This document shows, piece by piece, positions 53,730 to 62,623 of a stretch of DNA of 64,000 nt. Under the pieces are notes generated by a model. That model saw only the letters and a list, made by a program, of their open reading frames with translations, ran no database searches and had not been told where the DNA came from. A program made the translations under genes and the position numbers. Location: assembly GCF_004843725.1 (NCBI RefSeq), contig NZ_CP039451.1, forward strand, positions 866,501-930,500, given 5' to 3'. Each line of letters begins with the position of its first letter. Position 1 is the first letter of the stretch. The DNA comes from Psychroserpens sp. NJDZ02. GTDB taxonomy: Bacteria; Bacteroidota; Bacteroidia; Flavobacteriales; Flavobacteriaceae.

Positions 53730-54029
53730 AATGCCCTTCAATATAAAGTATTACTTCACGTCCTTAATTAGCTTATACAAGATGTATCCTATATTATAAA
53801 CTATCGAAACACCTTTGCTGTTTAGTCTTTTGGATTAGCCCCAGGAACTCTTAACAAAAAAACGTTTAGAAAGGTCATCTTACTAAAACCAAAAGATTAG
53901 GTAAAGTAACCCCAAGAGTCTAATAACATTCTGAAAAAAACAAAATCGTAGTTATCATAATAACATAGCTAAACGATAATATAAAACCATAGGAGAAAAA
54001 AAAGATTATTCTTTTAAACTTTATATATG
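53730..54029 (+). pseudogene. Decayed fragment of the pnp 3' end (S1 domain to stop)
   Basis: This gap segment aligns with pnp 51828-52137. AAGTATTACTTCACGT, ATTAGCTT, TTTTGGATTAG, CCCAGGAACTC, AGAAAGGTCATCTTAC, AAAACC and the tail GAGAAAAAA...GATTATTCTTTTAAAC, then TTTATATAT occur in the same order and spacing as in pnp. The reading frame is broken by stops and small gaps, so it is a non-functional remnant. The rest of the 860-base gap (53600-54459) holds only a doubtful minus-strand ORF and proC's upstream region. Confidence 0.75.
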
Positions 54030-54214
54030 ACAATTAGCACCTTAAAACTTCTAATTTTATCATCTAAAATAATAACAATCTCAAATCCCCTATTTACAGC
54101 AATCAGGAGAGCGTAACCCGTTATTTCATGAAGGTTTAATTTAGTTAATTCCCACTTAATAGTAATAGCATTCGCTTTTGTACACAAAGAAATACTTAGA
54201 ATAAAGAGTATTAA
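54014..54214 (-). pseudogene. Possible remnant of a small secreted protein gene
   Basis: An open stretch of 66 codons with no ATG near its start. It begins LILFILSISLCTKANA, which looks like the core and cleavage site of a signal peptide, then AITIKWELTKLNLHEITGY and ends at TAA 54014. Upstream in frame is a TGA. It may be a gene that lost its start, or chance. It overlaps the end of the pnp remnant by 16 bases. Confidence 0.25.
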
Positions 54215-54459
54215 TCACTGTTTAATAACATTAGTTACCGGGTTTGTCACCGACAGACTGTCGCCATTATACCCTTTCTAAAATTTCCTCATTTTCATAT
54301 TGTTAACTAATACCATCATCCGTTTTCAATATCATAAGTATCATACCAAATACTTTAGAACTTCGAAATTCTTTAAATCAACTACTCCATTTGGCACATC
54401 CGCATAGTAATTGCGGCTATAGTACTAAACTAACAATTAATATTTTAATCAAAAAAATT

Positions 54460-55266
54460 ATGAAAGTATTAGTAATAGGAGCAGGAAACATGGGTTTAAC
54501 TTATTCTGAAGGAATGGCAACTTCTTCATTATTAGGTAAACAAAAATTAAGAATCTATGACACAGATCCAAACAAAATTGAAACGCTTAGACAAGAACCT
54601 AAATTTACAATATACACCTCCTTAGCAGACGCTTTACCTAAATCAGACATTGTCTTTTTAGCTGTAAAACCCTATCACTCCGAAGCTCTATTTAAAGAAA
54701 TGTTACCATTAGTAAATAAAGACCAAATTTTTGTATCACTCATGGCTGGTGTAACCATAAAGACTATTCAAGAACATCTAAAGATTGATAAAGTTATTAG
54801 AACAATGCCTAATTTACCAGCAAAAGTGGGTAAAGGTGTCACCTCTTATACAGGTGCCGATGCGGTATCTAGAGTAGAACTTTTAATGGTGAGGCATTTA
54901 TTGGATACAACAGGAACCTCAATACATGTAAGTTCAGAAAACTTTATAGATGCCTCAACAGGGATTTCAGGTAGCGGACCAGCTTACGTGTTCTACTTTA
55001 TGCAATCGATGTTAGAAGCTGCATTAAAAATGGGCTTTTCTGACTACGACTCTAAAATACTAGTTAGTAATACTTTTGAGGGCGCAATCGAACTATTTAA
55101 CCAATCCGACATATCACCAGAAAGCTGGATAAATAAAGTCGCTTCAAAAGGAGGTACAACACAAGCAGCAATAGACTCGATGGAAGACAATAACGTAAAA
55201 CAACTTATCCAAGATGCTGCTTATGCTGCCTTTGATAAAGCTGTAGAATTAGGAAAAGAAAAATAA
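54460..55266 (+). CDS. proC: Pyrroline-5-carboxylate reductase
   Basis: 268 residues from the ATG at 54460 (MKVLVIGAGNMGLTYSEGM); an upstream in-frame ATG at 54391 adds 23 non-family residues. Rossmann fold, then the C-terminal dimer domain with GISGSGPAYVFYFMQSMLEA and the signature ASKGGTTQAAI. Last step of proline synthesis. First gene of proC-proB-proA; 3 bases to proB. Confidence 0.94.
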   Translation: MKVLVIGAGNMGLTYSEGMATSSLLGKQKLRIYDTDPNKIETLRQEPKFTIYTSLADALPKSDIVFLAVKPYHSEALFKEMLPLVNKDQIFVSLMAGVTIKTIQEHLKIDKVIRTMPNLPAKVGKGVTSYTGADAVSRVELLMVRHLLDTTGTSIHVSSENFIDASTGISGSGPAYVFYFMQSMLEAALKMGFSDYDSKILVSNTFEGAIELFNQSDISPESWINKVASKGGTTQAAIDSMEDNNVKQLIQDAAYAAFDKAVELGKEK

Positions 55267-55269
55267 ATT

Positions 55270-56049
55270 ATGGAAGACGATATTAAACGTGTAGTTGTAA
55301 AAGTAGGAACCAATGTGTTAACAAACAAAGACAATAGAATACTAGGTCCTATTCTTAGAGAATTGGTACGGCAGATTTCGGAATTATACGAACGTGGCAT
55401 CAAGGTTATTTTAGTCTCTTCTGGTTCTGCTATTGCAGGAAAAGAAATCTTAGGAGATACAAAAATAAAAGATTCGTCTATAAGACGCCAAGTGTACTCT
55501 GCTGTGGGACAACCTAGAATGATGCGTCACTATTATAGTCTTTTTCATGATTACGGCATGCGCTGTGCACAAGTTTTAGCAACAAAACGTGACTTTGATA
55601 TAGGAAAACATCGCGAAAACATGATTAATTGTTATGAAGGTTTACTCTCTGAAGGTATCATTCCCATTGCGAATGAAGATGATGCGGTATCCTTAACAAT
55701 GTCTATGTTTTCTGACAATGATGAACTAGCAAGTTTGATTGCCGAATTATTAGATGCCGATCGGCTAATTATATTATCAGATACAGACGGACTTTACACT
55801 GGAGACCCAGACGATGACGACTCCATTAAACTATCTGAGGTGAGAACCAACCAAAATGTCGAAAAATACGTTTGTGCCTCTAATAAAAAAGAAGGCGAAG
55901 GTCGCGGTGGCATGGCATCTAAACTAAAAATAGCAAAAGGAACGGCTAGCAAAAACATCCCAACATATATTGCCAATGGTAAACGCGAAAATGTTATTGT
56001 AGATATTATTAATAATAAAAAAGTAGGCACAAAATTTATTAGTGCTTAA
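55270..56049 (+). CDS. proB: Glutamate 5-kinase
   Basis: 259 residues: an amino acid kinase domain (VVVKVGTNVLTNKD, VLVSSGSAIAGKE, IANEDDAVS, GRGGMASKLKIAKG) that phosphorylates glutamate. The C-terminal PUA domain of E. coli ProB (367 residues) is missing, as in other short ProB proteins. Between proC and proA, 3 and 20 bases from its neighbours. Confidence 0.94.
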   Translation: MEDDIKRVVVKVGTNVLTNKDNRILGPILRELVRQISELYERGIKVILVSSGSAIAGKEILGDTKIKDSSIRRQVYSAVGQPRMMRHYYSLFHDYGMRCAQVLATKRDFDIGKHRENMINCYEGLLSEGIIPIANEDDAVSLTMSMFSDNDELASLIAELLDADRLIILSDTDGLYTGDPDDDDSIKLSEVRTNQNVEKYVCASNKKEGEGRGGMASKLKIAKGTASKNIPTYIANGKRENVIVDIINNKKVGTKFISA

Positions 56050-56069
56050 TCTAAAAATTAAAAAAATCG

Positions 56070-57269
56070 ATGAAACTATTAAATACAGAATTGAAAAACA
56101 AGGTTCTAAAGTCAATGCTTCAGATTTTAAATACGAAGCGCACACATATTATTGAAGCTAATAAAAAAGATTTAGATGCTTTTAAAAAAGAAGACCAAGC
56201 ACTTTATGAGCGCCTAGTTGTGGATAACAAAAAAGTGAACGAGATGATTGAAGCTGTTAATGCGGTAATGCTTCAAGATGACCCTGTTGGAAAAGAGCTT
56301 TCTAATCTAACATTAAAAAACAAACTAAATATAGTTAACACTACTGCTCCATTTGGTACTATTCTAATCATTTACGAATCTCGTCCAGATGTCACCATTG
56401 AAGCTGCTGTTTTAGCATTTAAAGCAAATAGCAAGATTTTATTGAAAGGTGGAAAAGAAGCATTGCACAGCAATCTTATCTTAGAAAAATGTTGGCATGA
56501 AGCTTTAGAAGAAAATGGATTATCTAAAGACTGGATTAAGCTACTGCATTTAAAACGTGAAGAAACCCAAGCCTTCCTTAAAAACCCAACCGAAACAATA
56601 GATTTAATCGTACCTCGTGGAGGTGAGCGATTAATCAACTTTGTTAAAACCCATGCGACCTGTGCAGTATTAGTCAGTGGACGAGGGAATAATTTCTTAT
56701 ATATATCAGAAAAAGCAGATTGGAGTAAAGCTGTCAATATTATAGTTAACGCCAAAACAGATAAAATTTCTGGTTGTAATGCATTAGACAAAGTATTGAT
56801 TAACAAAAATCTTCCTGAATACGAAATAAAACTTAAAATGCTTCAAGAAAAACTAGAAAAACATAGCGTGGACATTGTGGTGGACGCTAAAGTATCTAAC
56901 ATTTTAAACACTAAAGAAACTATTTCTGATAACGATATATGGCATGAAGAATTTTTAGCATTAAAACTATTAATAGGAGAAGTCAACTCCTTAGACGAAG
57001 CGATTGAAGTAATTAATACATACTCCGGCAAACATTCCGCAGTAATAATTACGGAGCAAACTAATGAAGCGATGACCTTTATGCACAATGTAGATAGTGC
57101 TGCGGTTTATCATAATGCATCTACTAGATTTACCGATGGAGGCCAAATGGGCGTTGGTGCCGAATTAGCTATAAGCACAGACAAGCTTCACCACCGTGGC
57201 CCTTTAGGATTAAATCAATTAGTTACCAATAAATATTACGTCTATGGAGATGGACAGGTAAGAGTTTAA
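56070..57269 (+). CDS. proA: Glutamate-5-semialdehyde dehydrogenase (gamma-glutamyl phosphate reductase)
   Basis: 399 residues of the aldehyde dehydrogenase superfamily. PFGTILIIYESRPDVTIEAA, LKGGKEALHSN, the catalytic Cys in DKISGCNALDKVLI, and STRFTDGGQMGVGAELAIST are ProA signatures. Makes glutamate semialdehyde, which cyclises to pyrroline-5-carboxylate for ProC. Last gene of the proline operon. Confidence 0.95.
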   Translation: MKLLNTELKNKVLKSMLQILNTKRTHIIEANKKDLDAFKKEDQALYERLVVDNKKVNEMIEAVNAVMLQDDPVGKELSNLTLKNKLNIVNTTAPFGTILIIYESRPDVTIEAAVLAFKANSKILLKGGKEALHSNLILEKCWHEALEENGLSKDWIKLLHLKREETQAFLKNPTETIDLIVPRGGERLINFVKTHATCAVLVSGRGNNFLYISEKADWSKAVNIIVNAKTDKISGCNALDKVLINKNLPEYEIKLKMLQEKLEKHSVDIVVDAKVSNILNTKETISDNDIWHEEFLALKLLIGEVNSLDEAIEVINTYSGKHSAVIITEQTNEAMTFMHNVDSAAVYHNASTRFTDGGQMGVGAELAISTDKLHHRGPLGLNQLVTNKYYVYGDGQVRV

Positions 57270-57342
57270 AGAATTAAACACTCAAACATAATCGCTCACA
57301 CCTCTTAGCGTTTATAACTTCATTTTTTTTATTAATAACACG

Positions 57343-57569
57343 AAAAAAAGAAGATTAATTCTTTTTAAACTTTATAAATTTAAAAAGCCTAACAGTAGTG
57401 TTAGGCTTTTTTATGCCCCATTTTTTCAAATTTACTTTACACTTGACAGCCACAACCAAAAACCATAATCCTAAATCTTTCTTAAATACATAATAATGGA
57501 CGTCTAAACCTAGGTTTCAGTCGTAACTGTAGTATTACTTTAATCCATACATCACTAGAAATAATGGCT
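57343..57569. repeat. Copy B of the pnp-end/spacer duplication
   Basis: Starts with GAAAAAAAGAAGATTAATTC, the last codons of pnp, followed by the same TTTTTAAACTTTATA and a terminator with the same loop layout. The spacer shares ACTTTA(A)CACTTGA, CAACAAAAmmCATA-like and GTAATATTACT/GTAGTATTACTTTAATC blocks with copy A, ending AATGGCT. Here the ATG of that block is the glycosyltransferase start. Confidence 0.75.
57384..57412 (+). terminator. Terminator after proA
   Basis: AAAGCCTAACA (57384-57394) / TGTTAGGCTTT (57399-57409), 4-base loop, T tract. It is the copy B counterpart of the pnp terminator with compensating changes in the stem. Confidence 0.9.
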
Positions 57570-58979
57570 ACTAAAATCACCAGCTCAAAAAAAGCAAAAT
57601 CAACAAGAAAAAAGCTAAAAAACAGCTTTTTTCATAGTAAAGGAATAACAAGCAGTCCACAAAATAGATTGGTATTATTAAGTACCTTCTTCCTGATTGG
57701 TTTAGGTATTTATTTTTTCTCTGTTTTCCATAACGATTTCGAAACTTTTAATGCCAATCAACTTAGCTCTACGCTAGGCTTTACTTTTATTATTACAGCC
57801 ACTGTTATTTTTACGTACAAAGTGTTATTCTTTATGTATACAGCCTATAATTATTTTAAGTATAAACCAATTGCATCAATAACAGACAAAGAACTACCAA
57901 CATGTACGGTTATTGTACCGGCCTATAATGAAGGGAAACAAGTTTGGGACACCTTGATGAGCTTAGCTAAAAGTGATTATCCAGAACAAAAACTACAGTT
58001 ATTAGCTATAGATGATGGTAGCTTGGATGATACTTGGAAGTGGATGTTAGATGCTAAAGAACAGCTTGGTGACCGCCTAGAAATATACAAGCAACCCAAA
58101 AACATGGGAAAACGTCAGGCTTTATACCGTGGTTTCAATTTGGGGTCAGGAGAGATATTTGTAACGGTTGATAGTGACTCAATAGTTACAGAGGACACTT
58201 TAAGAAATTTAGTAAGTCCATTTCTAAAAGATGCCAAATGTGGTGCTGTAGCAGGAAATATAAGAGTGTTAAACAACAAAAGAGAAATGCTTCCAAAAAT
58301 GTTGGATGTTAGTTTTGTAATGAGTTTTGAATTTGTAAGATCTGCAGAGAGTAATTTAAATTCGGTTTTATGCACACCTGGAGCATTGGCTGCTTACAGG
58401 AGCACAGTCGTTTTTAAATGTTTACCAGAGTGGATTGATCAAAAATTTATGGGACAACCGTCTGATATTGGAGAAGATCGCGCCTTAACAAACATGATTT
58501 TAAAACAAGGAGAACATGTATTATTTCAAAGGAATGCTATTGCTTACACAAACGTCCCTGAGGAATATTTAGGTTTATACAAAATGTTTATAAGATGGGG
58601 ACGCAGTAATGTGCGTGAAAACTTAGAAATGGGTAAATATGTATTTACAAATTTTAGAGAAGGAAAAAAGACAGGAACACGACTATTATTTTTAAGTCAG
58701 TTTTCAAAATTAATCATGAGTTACCCCGTAATGCTTTTCATGCTATTTTTTGTTTTAGTCCATCCTTTATTATTCTTCGGATCTACATTGGTTAGCATAT
58801 TGATCTTATCAACCTTTTCATTATTATTTTTCACAAACCAGCATAAAACTTACCAAGGTTTTTGGGCTTATTCCTACAGCATTTTATACACATTCGGGCT
58901 GTTCTGGATTACACCTTATGCAATAGCCACAGCTGCTAGAAGTGGTTGGTTAACTCGTGATTTGGAGGATAAAAAATAA
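57564..58979 (+). CDS. Membrane glycosyltransferase family 2 (processive, hyaluronan/chitin-synthase-like)
   Basis: 471 residues. Two N-terminal membrane spans (residues about 32-52, 65-90), a cytoplasmic GT-A domain, then about three C-terminal spans. Catalytic motifs are VIVPAYNEGKQV, AIDDGSLDDT, TVDSDSIVTED (DxD), IGEDRALTN (base Asp) and FIRWGRSNVREN (the QxxRW-type motif of processive enzymes). It probably makes and exports a beta-linked polysaccharide. The product sugar cannot be told. Its start lies at the end of repeat copy B. Confidence 0.85.
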   Translation: MATKITSSKKAKSTRKKLKNSFFHSKGITSSPQNRLVLLSTFFLIGLGIYFFSVFHNDFETFNANQLSSTLGFTFIITATVIFTYKVLFFMYTAYNYFKYKPIASITDKELPTCTVIVPAYNEGKQVWDTLMSLAKSDYPEQKLQLLAIDDGSLDDTWKWMLDAKEQLGDRLEIYKQPKNMGKRQALYRGFNLGSGEIFVTVDSDSIVTEDTLRNLVSPFLKDAKCGAVAGNIRVLNNKREMLPKMLDVSFVMSFEFVRSAESNLNSVLCTPGALAAYRSTVVFKCLPEWIDQKFMGQPSDIGEDRALTNMILKQGEHVLFQRNAIAYTNVPEEYLGLYKMFIRWGRSNVRENLEMGKYVFTNFREGKKTGTRLLFLSQFSKLIMSYPVMLFMLFFVLVHPLLFFGSTLVSILILSTFSLLFFTNQHKTYQGFWAYSYSILYTFGLFWITPYAIATAARSGWLTRDLEDKK

Positions 58980-59006
58980 ATAACTCCTTAAAACTATTAT
59001 ATAAAA

Positions 59007-59039
59007 AATCTCAAAAATTAAATTTTTTGGGATTTTCTT
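59007..59039 (+). terminator. Terminator after the glycosyltransferase gene
   Basis: AATCTCAAAAA (59007-59017) / TTTTTGGGATT (59024-59034), one G-U pair, followed by TTCTTGTTTTTT. Confidence 0.7.
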
Positions 59040-59100
59040 GTTTTTTGACGCAACCTTTTTAAAATTATCGGACTATAGGTAAACATAAAAAATCAAGGTC

Positions 59101-59496
59101 ATGAAAACTCATTTTAAACTATTATTACTATTTTCAATACTATTAGTACTATTAGTACTATTTTCTTGTGATGATTATGATCAAATTCCTTTAGAAATAA
59201 GGCAGAAACTAATTAAAGGAAAAATAAATACATCCATAATAGGTGGTATAAGCTATTTAATACTTGACAAAGCAGCATTATACACTGATGGTATTCAAAA
59301 TAATTTACAAATAGAAACCATAGAAAACTCAAACATGTCTGTTAACTTAGGCTTAAGTTTTGACACCTTAATAATTAACAAACTCCATTTTGCAGTAGAT
59401 CCCATGTTCAAATATCATTTTAAACCATTAGAAAACAGGTTGAACTCAAAAACATTTACATTATCCGTTCTTGGAGGTTTAGAATATAAATTTTAA
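59101..59496 (+). CDS. Small lipoprotein, unknown function
   Basis: 131 residues. The signal peptide is a Leu/Val run encoded in part by the 9-base tandem repeat CTATTAGTA, ending LFSC (lipobox, acylated Cys). The body has paired strand-like stretches (VNLGLSFDTLIINKLHF, FTLSVLGGLEYKF) ending in Phe, like the last strands of an outer-membrane barrel, but is far too short for one. Possibly a remnant of a barrel protein. No family recognised. Has its own terminator. Confidence 0.55.
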   Translation: MKTHFKLLLLFSILLVLLVLFSCDDYDQIPLEIRQKLIKGKINTSIIGGISYLILDKAALYTDGIQNNLQIETIENSNMSVNLGLSFDTLIINKLHFAVDPMFKYHFKPLENRLNSKTFTLSVLGGLEYKF

Positions 59497-59508
59497 ATTA
59501 ATTAGTCT

Positions 59509-59541
59509 AAAAAGTCCATCAAGTATTGATGGACTTTTTAA
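59509..59541. terminator. Bidirectional terminator
   Basis: AAAAAGTCCATCA (59509-59521) / TGATGGACTTTTT (59527-59539), 13-bp perfect stem between two convergent small lipoprotein genes. It reaches the stop codon of the minus-strand gene. Confidence 0.92.
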
Positions 59542-59930
59542 TTTAAATTTGACGTTTGGATATCTCCAATTTGCGGACCATTCCAGTTAACTATTGCAAT
59601 AACCAATATACCAACGACAGATATAATCGGCACAGCAATTCCTAATATTACAGACAGATTTTTATTATGTAATCTAACCTGCTCTAAATCTTCCGTATTT
59701 AGTAGCGTCTTACTTATGTCTTCTCCTTTTATTTTTACTCCATAAAACTGCCCCTCTTCTAAAATAATTTTATGAAACTTTAAGATCTTATTTTCTTTTG
59801 TTTTAATCTTCACCCGTTGCGTTGACGCAGTCGCTTCTTCTAACGATACTGTTTTGGAATGATAAACGCGACAACTTTGTAATATGATTAACATAGTTAA
59901 GCAGACACACATTAATTTAATTGTTTTCAT
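59538..59930 (-). CDS. Small lipoprotein with C-terminal membrane span, unknown function
   Basis: 130 residues. Lipoprotein signal ending LQSC, then a charged beta-rich part (TQRVKIKTKENKILKFHKII) and one hydrophobic segment (LSVILGIAVPIISVVGILVI) near the C terminus. It may be anchored both by lipid and by a helix, implying an inner-membrane location. No family recognised. Confidence 0.55.
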   Translation of the reverse strand: MKTIKLMCVCLTMLIILQSCRVYHSKTVSLEEATASTQRVKIKTKENKILKFHKIILEEGQFYGVKIKGEDISKTLLNTEDLEQVRLHNKNLSVILGIAVPIISVVGILVIAIVNWNGPQIGDIQTSNLN

Positions 59931-60066
59931 AATTAAAAATTTTATTGGTTACACGTCTAAATTACTTGCAATAATTAACAGTGTGAGTTAAATAATGCTA
60001 AAAATAAAAACTTAAACTACTGTATATCACAAGTTTTAATTAAATTGAAGTTATATTTTGTAAAAT

Positions 60067-61065
60067 ATGCAAGAACACTTTTTCAAATATCTAAAAAAGA
60101 AAAAAAACAATAGCAATTCATTTGTTGATGAAATAGCCTCGGTTTTAGACATTGGTTATGATGCAGCCTACAGACGCACTACCAACAAGACAAATCTAAG
60201 CTTAACAGAAGCCGTTCTATTGGCTAAACATTATAAGATATCGCTAAATAATCTTTATCAGGTTGGTAGTCAAAATACTGTTTTGGTTGAGAAGTCTCCA
60301 ATCATATCTAATGAAATGCACTTAGAGTCTTATTTTACTAAATCTATAGAAAATTTAACACCACTAACCAAACTAAAAAGTGCTTCCATTTTATACTCTG
60401 CAAAAGATATCCCTTTGTTTTACACCTTAAAAGATTCTTTTATAACACGCTATAAAATTTACGTTTGGTTAAAACTAACCAATAAAGAAATGACTAAAAG
60501 CAAAATTTCTTTTGATCAATTTATTGATACAATACCAAAATCTTTAATAGAAAAAGCAATACAGCTTGGCGAAACTTATAACTTTATAAACATTACCGAG
60601 TTCTGGAATGATAATACAATTAACGGGACCATACAGCAAATAATTTACTTCTACGAATCTCAATTATTATCCAAAACATTGGCTTTAAAAATATGTGATG
60701 ATTTAGAAGAAATTATTAATCATATTGAAGAACAAACAATACAACAAAGTATTATTAATTCAAAAAACAATGCTTCTTATCATTTATATAAAAGTGATTT
60801 ATTAACTATGAGCAACATTATAATGGTCAAAACCACACATAAAAAAACCTTTTTTGTTCCTTATACTGTTTTAGAATATTTAAAAATAGAACATCCAGAC
60901 ACTTGTAATATTATGGATGACTTTTTTAATAGACAAATGACCAACTCAAAATTATTAGTCCATTCTGGAGAAAAGGATCGCACTTTATTTTTTAATAAAA
61001 TGCATCAAAAAATTAATAAACTAAAAGAAAGAATTCTAATAGATGTCAATTTTCAATTTGATTAA
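60067..61065 (+). CDS. Helix-turn-helix regulator-like protein
   Basis: 332 residues. The first 75 residues contain a helix-turn-helix of the XRE/BetR kind (VDEIASVLDIGYDAAYRRTT, LSLTEAVLLAKHYKISLNNL). The remaining 250 residues are mostly helical with no named domain and resemble the effector halves of large, uncharacterised Bacteroidota regulators. It lies just downstream of, and convergent with, the GtrA/CDP-lipid operon, so it could regulate nearby genes. That is inference. Confidence 0.65.
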   Translation: MQEHFFKYLKKKKNNSNSFVDEIASVLDIGYDAAYRRTTNKTNLSLTEAVLLAKHYKISLNNLYQVGSQNTVLVEKSPIISNEMHLESYFTKSIENLTPLTKLKSASILYSAKDIPLFYTLKDSFITRYKIYVWLKLTNKEMTKSKISFDQFIDTIPKSLIEKAIQLGETYNFINITEFWNDNTINGTIQQIIYFYESQLLSKTLALKICDDLEEIINHIEEQTIQQSIINSKNNASYHLYKSDLLTMSNIIMVKTTHKKTFFVPYTVLEYLKIEHPDTCNIMDDFFNRQMTNSKLLVHSGEKDRTLFFNKMHQKINKLKERILIDVNFQFD

Positions 61066-61121
61066 AATTGATCTCGTTTTTATAACTAAACTTTATTTAT
61101 TTATTTTTCACTAATTAATAA

Positions 61122-61532
61122 CTATGCAGCAGATTCAGATTTAAAAACAAATCTTTTAAGAAACACTAAACTTATTACTGCTGTGGATAATAAACAACAC
61201 AACCACGTCAGTCTGTAATTAAACTGTAAAATCTGAGATAGAAACCAACTTAAAGCAGCGCTAAACACCAACCCACTAAAATCAACAACATAAGCACGAT
61301 ACAAACTAATAAAATAAGCCCCTTTATCCTGAAAGCTAAAATAACGATGTAATGCATGTTGTCTTGCAACCCCTATTACAAAAGCGACACTCCAACTTAT
61401 TGTAGCCCTCGGTGAAAATGGATTTAAATAAAATATAATTTCGTAAGTAATAAAGCTAAAAGCAGCTCCAATTATAGCTACAATAAGTATCCGAAAATAT
61501 TGAGAATCTTTGTAAAGCGTTATCAGATTCAT
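61122..61532 (-). CDS. GtrA family membrane protein
   Basis: 136 residues, four membrane spans. The arrangement (FRILIVAIIGAAFSFITYEI, then VGVARQHALHRYFSFQ and a C-terminal KRFVFKS) matches GtrA, a family linked to moving lipid-linked sugars or lipid phosphates across the membrane. It overlaps the CDP-alcohol phosphatidyltransferase gene by 4 bases and is last in the four-gene lipid operon, so it may flip the lipid product. Confidence 0.8.
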   Translation of the reverse strand: MNLITLYKDSQYFRILIVAIIGAAFSFITYEIIFYLNPFSPRATISWSVAFVIGVARQHALHRYFSFQDKGAYFISLYRAYVVDFSGLVFSAALSWFLSQILQFNYRLTWLCCLLSTAVISLVFLKRFVFKSESAA

Positions 61533-62104
61533 TTGTTCTTTTCTTTTAAAACCCAGTACAACCCTTTTACGTCGGAGACCATTTCTTTAGACAGTAACAA
61601 AATTATAATTTCTTCAATATGAGAAATGTAACCTAAAAGCATGGCTAAGTAAAACAAATTAGCATTATAACCCCATGCGAATAAAACAAAAATAAATAGT
61701 CCTTGAATGTAGCCTCCAATTTTTGTTGTGTACAAATGTAAACTTGGATATTGTTTAAATTTTAAAAAAGAGAGTAGTAAACCCAAAATAAAAAAAGATA
61801 TAAATAACCAAAGCATCCAGATCGATTGGGATAATTCTTCCATTTTAAAAGTAAAGATCCCTATAAAAGCCGCTATAAAGGTTCCGTTATCTGCTAAAGA
61901 ATCTAATTTTGCTCCAAATTCTGTTTTTAAATTAAACGTCCTAGCAATTAAACCATCCAGGATATCTGTAATTAAATTTATGCATAAAAACAGAGCGAAT
62001 AGATTGTCTTCTCCCACATAGATAAACCATAACACTAATGGAAAAGTAAGTAACCTATAAAAGCTCAAAAAATTCGGAACATTATATATATTTTCTTTTT
62101 TCAT
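61529..62104 (-). CDS. CDP-alcohol phosphatidyltransferase
   Basis: 191 residues, about six membrane spans. The full signature DxxDGxxAR...GxxxDxxxD is present as DILDGLIARTFNLKTEFG, then AKLDSLAD. It moves a phospho-lipid group from a CDP-lipid to an alcohol such as inositol, glycerol phosphate or serine. It follows the CDP-archaeol-synthase-like gene by 3 bases and overlaps GtrA by 4, so the two enzymes probably act in sequence. The acceptor alcohol is unknown. Confidence 0.88.
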   Translation of the reverse strand: MKKENIYNVPNFLSFYRLLTFPLVLWFIYVGEDNLFALFLCINLITDILDGLIARTFNLKTEFGAKLDSLADNGTFIAAFIGIFTFKMEELSQSIWMLWLFISFFILGLLLSFLKFKQYPSLHLYTTKIGGYIQGLFIFVLFAWGYNANLFYLAMLLGYISHIEEIIILLLSKEMVSDVKGLYWVLKEKNK

Positions 62105-62107
62105 AAT

Positions 62108-62623
62108 TTAAAAAGATTGTTTTAATTTTAATTTCAATAGTAAAAAACTAGCGGATATATGAGTTAAACTACTAACTAGAAATAGGAGTATCCCATATTT
62201 ATAATCTATATATCCAAGTAAAAAATAGAAGAGCGATACTCCAAAAGCAGAATCTGTTTTATCTATCAATGCAAACCACACTTGGTTTTTGCTAGAATGC
62301 TGACCAGATTTAATCCCTAACTTTCGTTTCATATAAGAGTTGGGTAATTCAAACAGCATATAAGCGAACCCCAACATAAAACCTAAAACAAAAGCATTTT
62401 GTACATTATAACTAGACACGACGTCTAGTATTTGTAATCCTACTGCATTTACTAATGGTACAAACACAAATCCTCGCCATGTCTTATTACTTCCAAATGC
62501 GTTATCAAGAATAGGTTGTTTTAACCATTCAAAATACGCTCTTTTTACAACTAACATATGTAATATATTAGACACTATTAAAGGCGCTAAGACAACGGTT
62601 ATATGCTCTAAAAAACTACTCAT
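62108..62623 (-). CDS. CDP-archaeol synthase-like (CarS/DUF46) cytidylyltransferase
   Basis: 171 residues, about five membrane spans. FGSNKTWRGFVFVP, ELPNSYMKRKLGIKSGQHSS and LIDKTDSAFG correspond to the three CarS/DUF46 blocks (KTWRG, SxxKRRxGIKxG, DxxD near the end). CarS activates unsaturated archaetidic acid with CTP in archaea. A bacterial member would make a CDP-activated lipid, whether isoprenoid or not. It starts 8 bases inside the end of the HMG-CoA reductase fusion gene and precedes the CDP-alcohol phosphatidyltransferase. Confidence 0.78.
   Translation of the reverse strand: MSSFLEHITVVLAPLIVSNILHMLVVKRAYFEWLKQPILDNAFGSNKTWRGFVFVPLVNAVGLQILDVVSSYNVQNAFVLGFMLGFAYMLFELPNSYMKRKLGIKSGQHSSKNQVWFALIDKTDSAFGVSLFYFLLGYIDYKYGILLFLVSSLTHISASFLLLKLKLKQSF

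Noticed and set aside
54391..54459. Longer ProC starting MAHPHSNCG
   Set aside because: The Rossmann fold starts at MKVLVIGAG (54460); the 23 upstream residues have no counterpart in the family.
53600..54459. Mobile element (transposase or integrase) in the gap before proC
   Set aside because: No transposase-like frame or terminal inverted repeats found; the content is pnp fossil and AT-rich filler.
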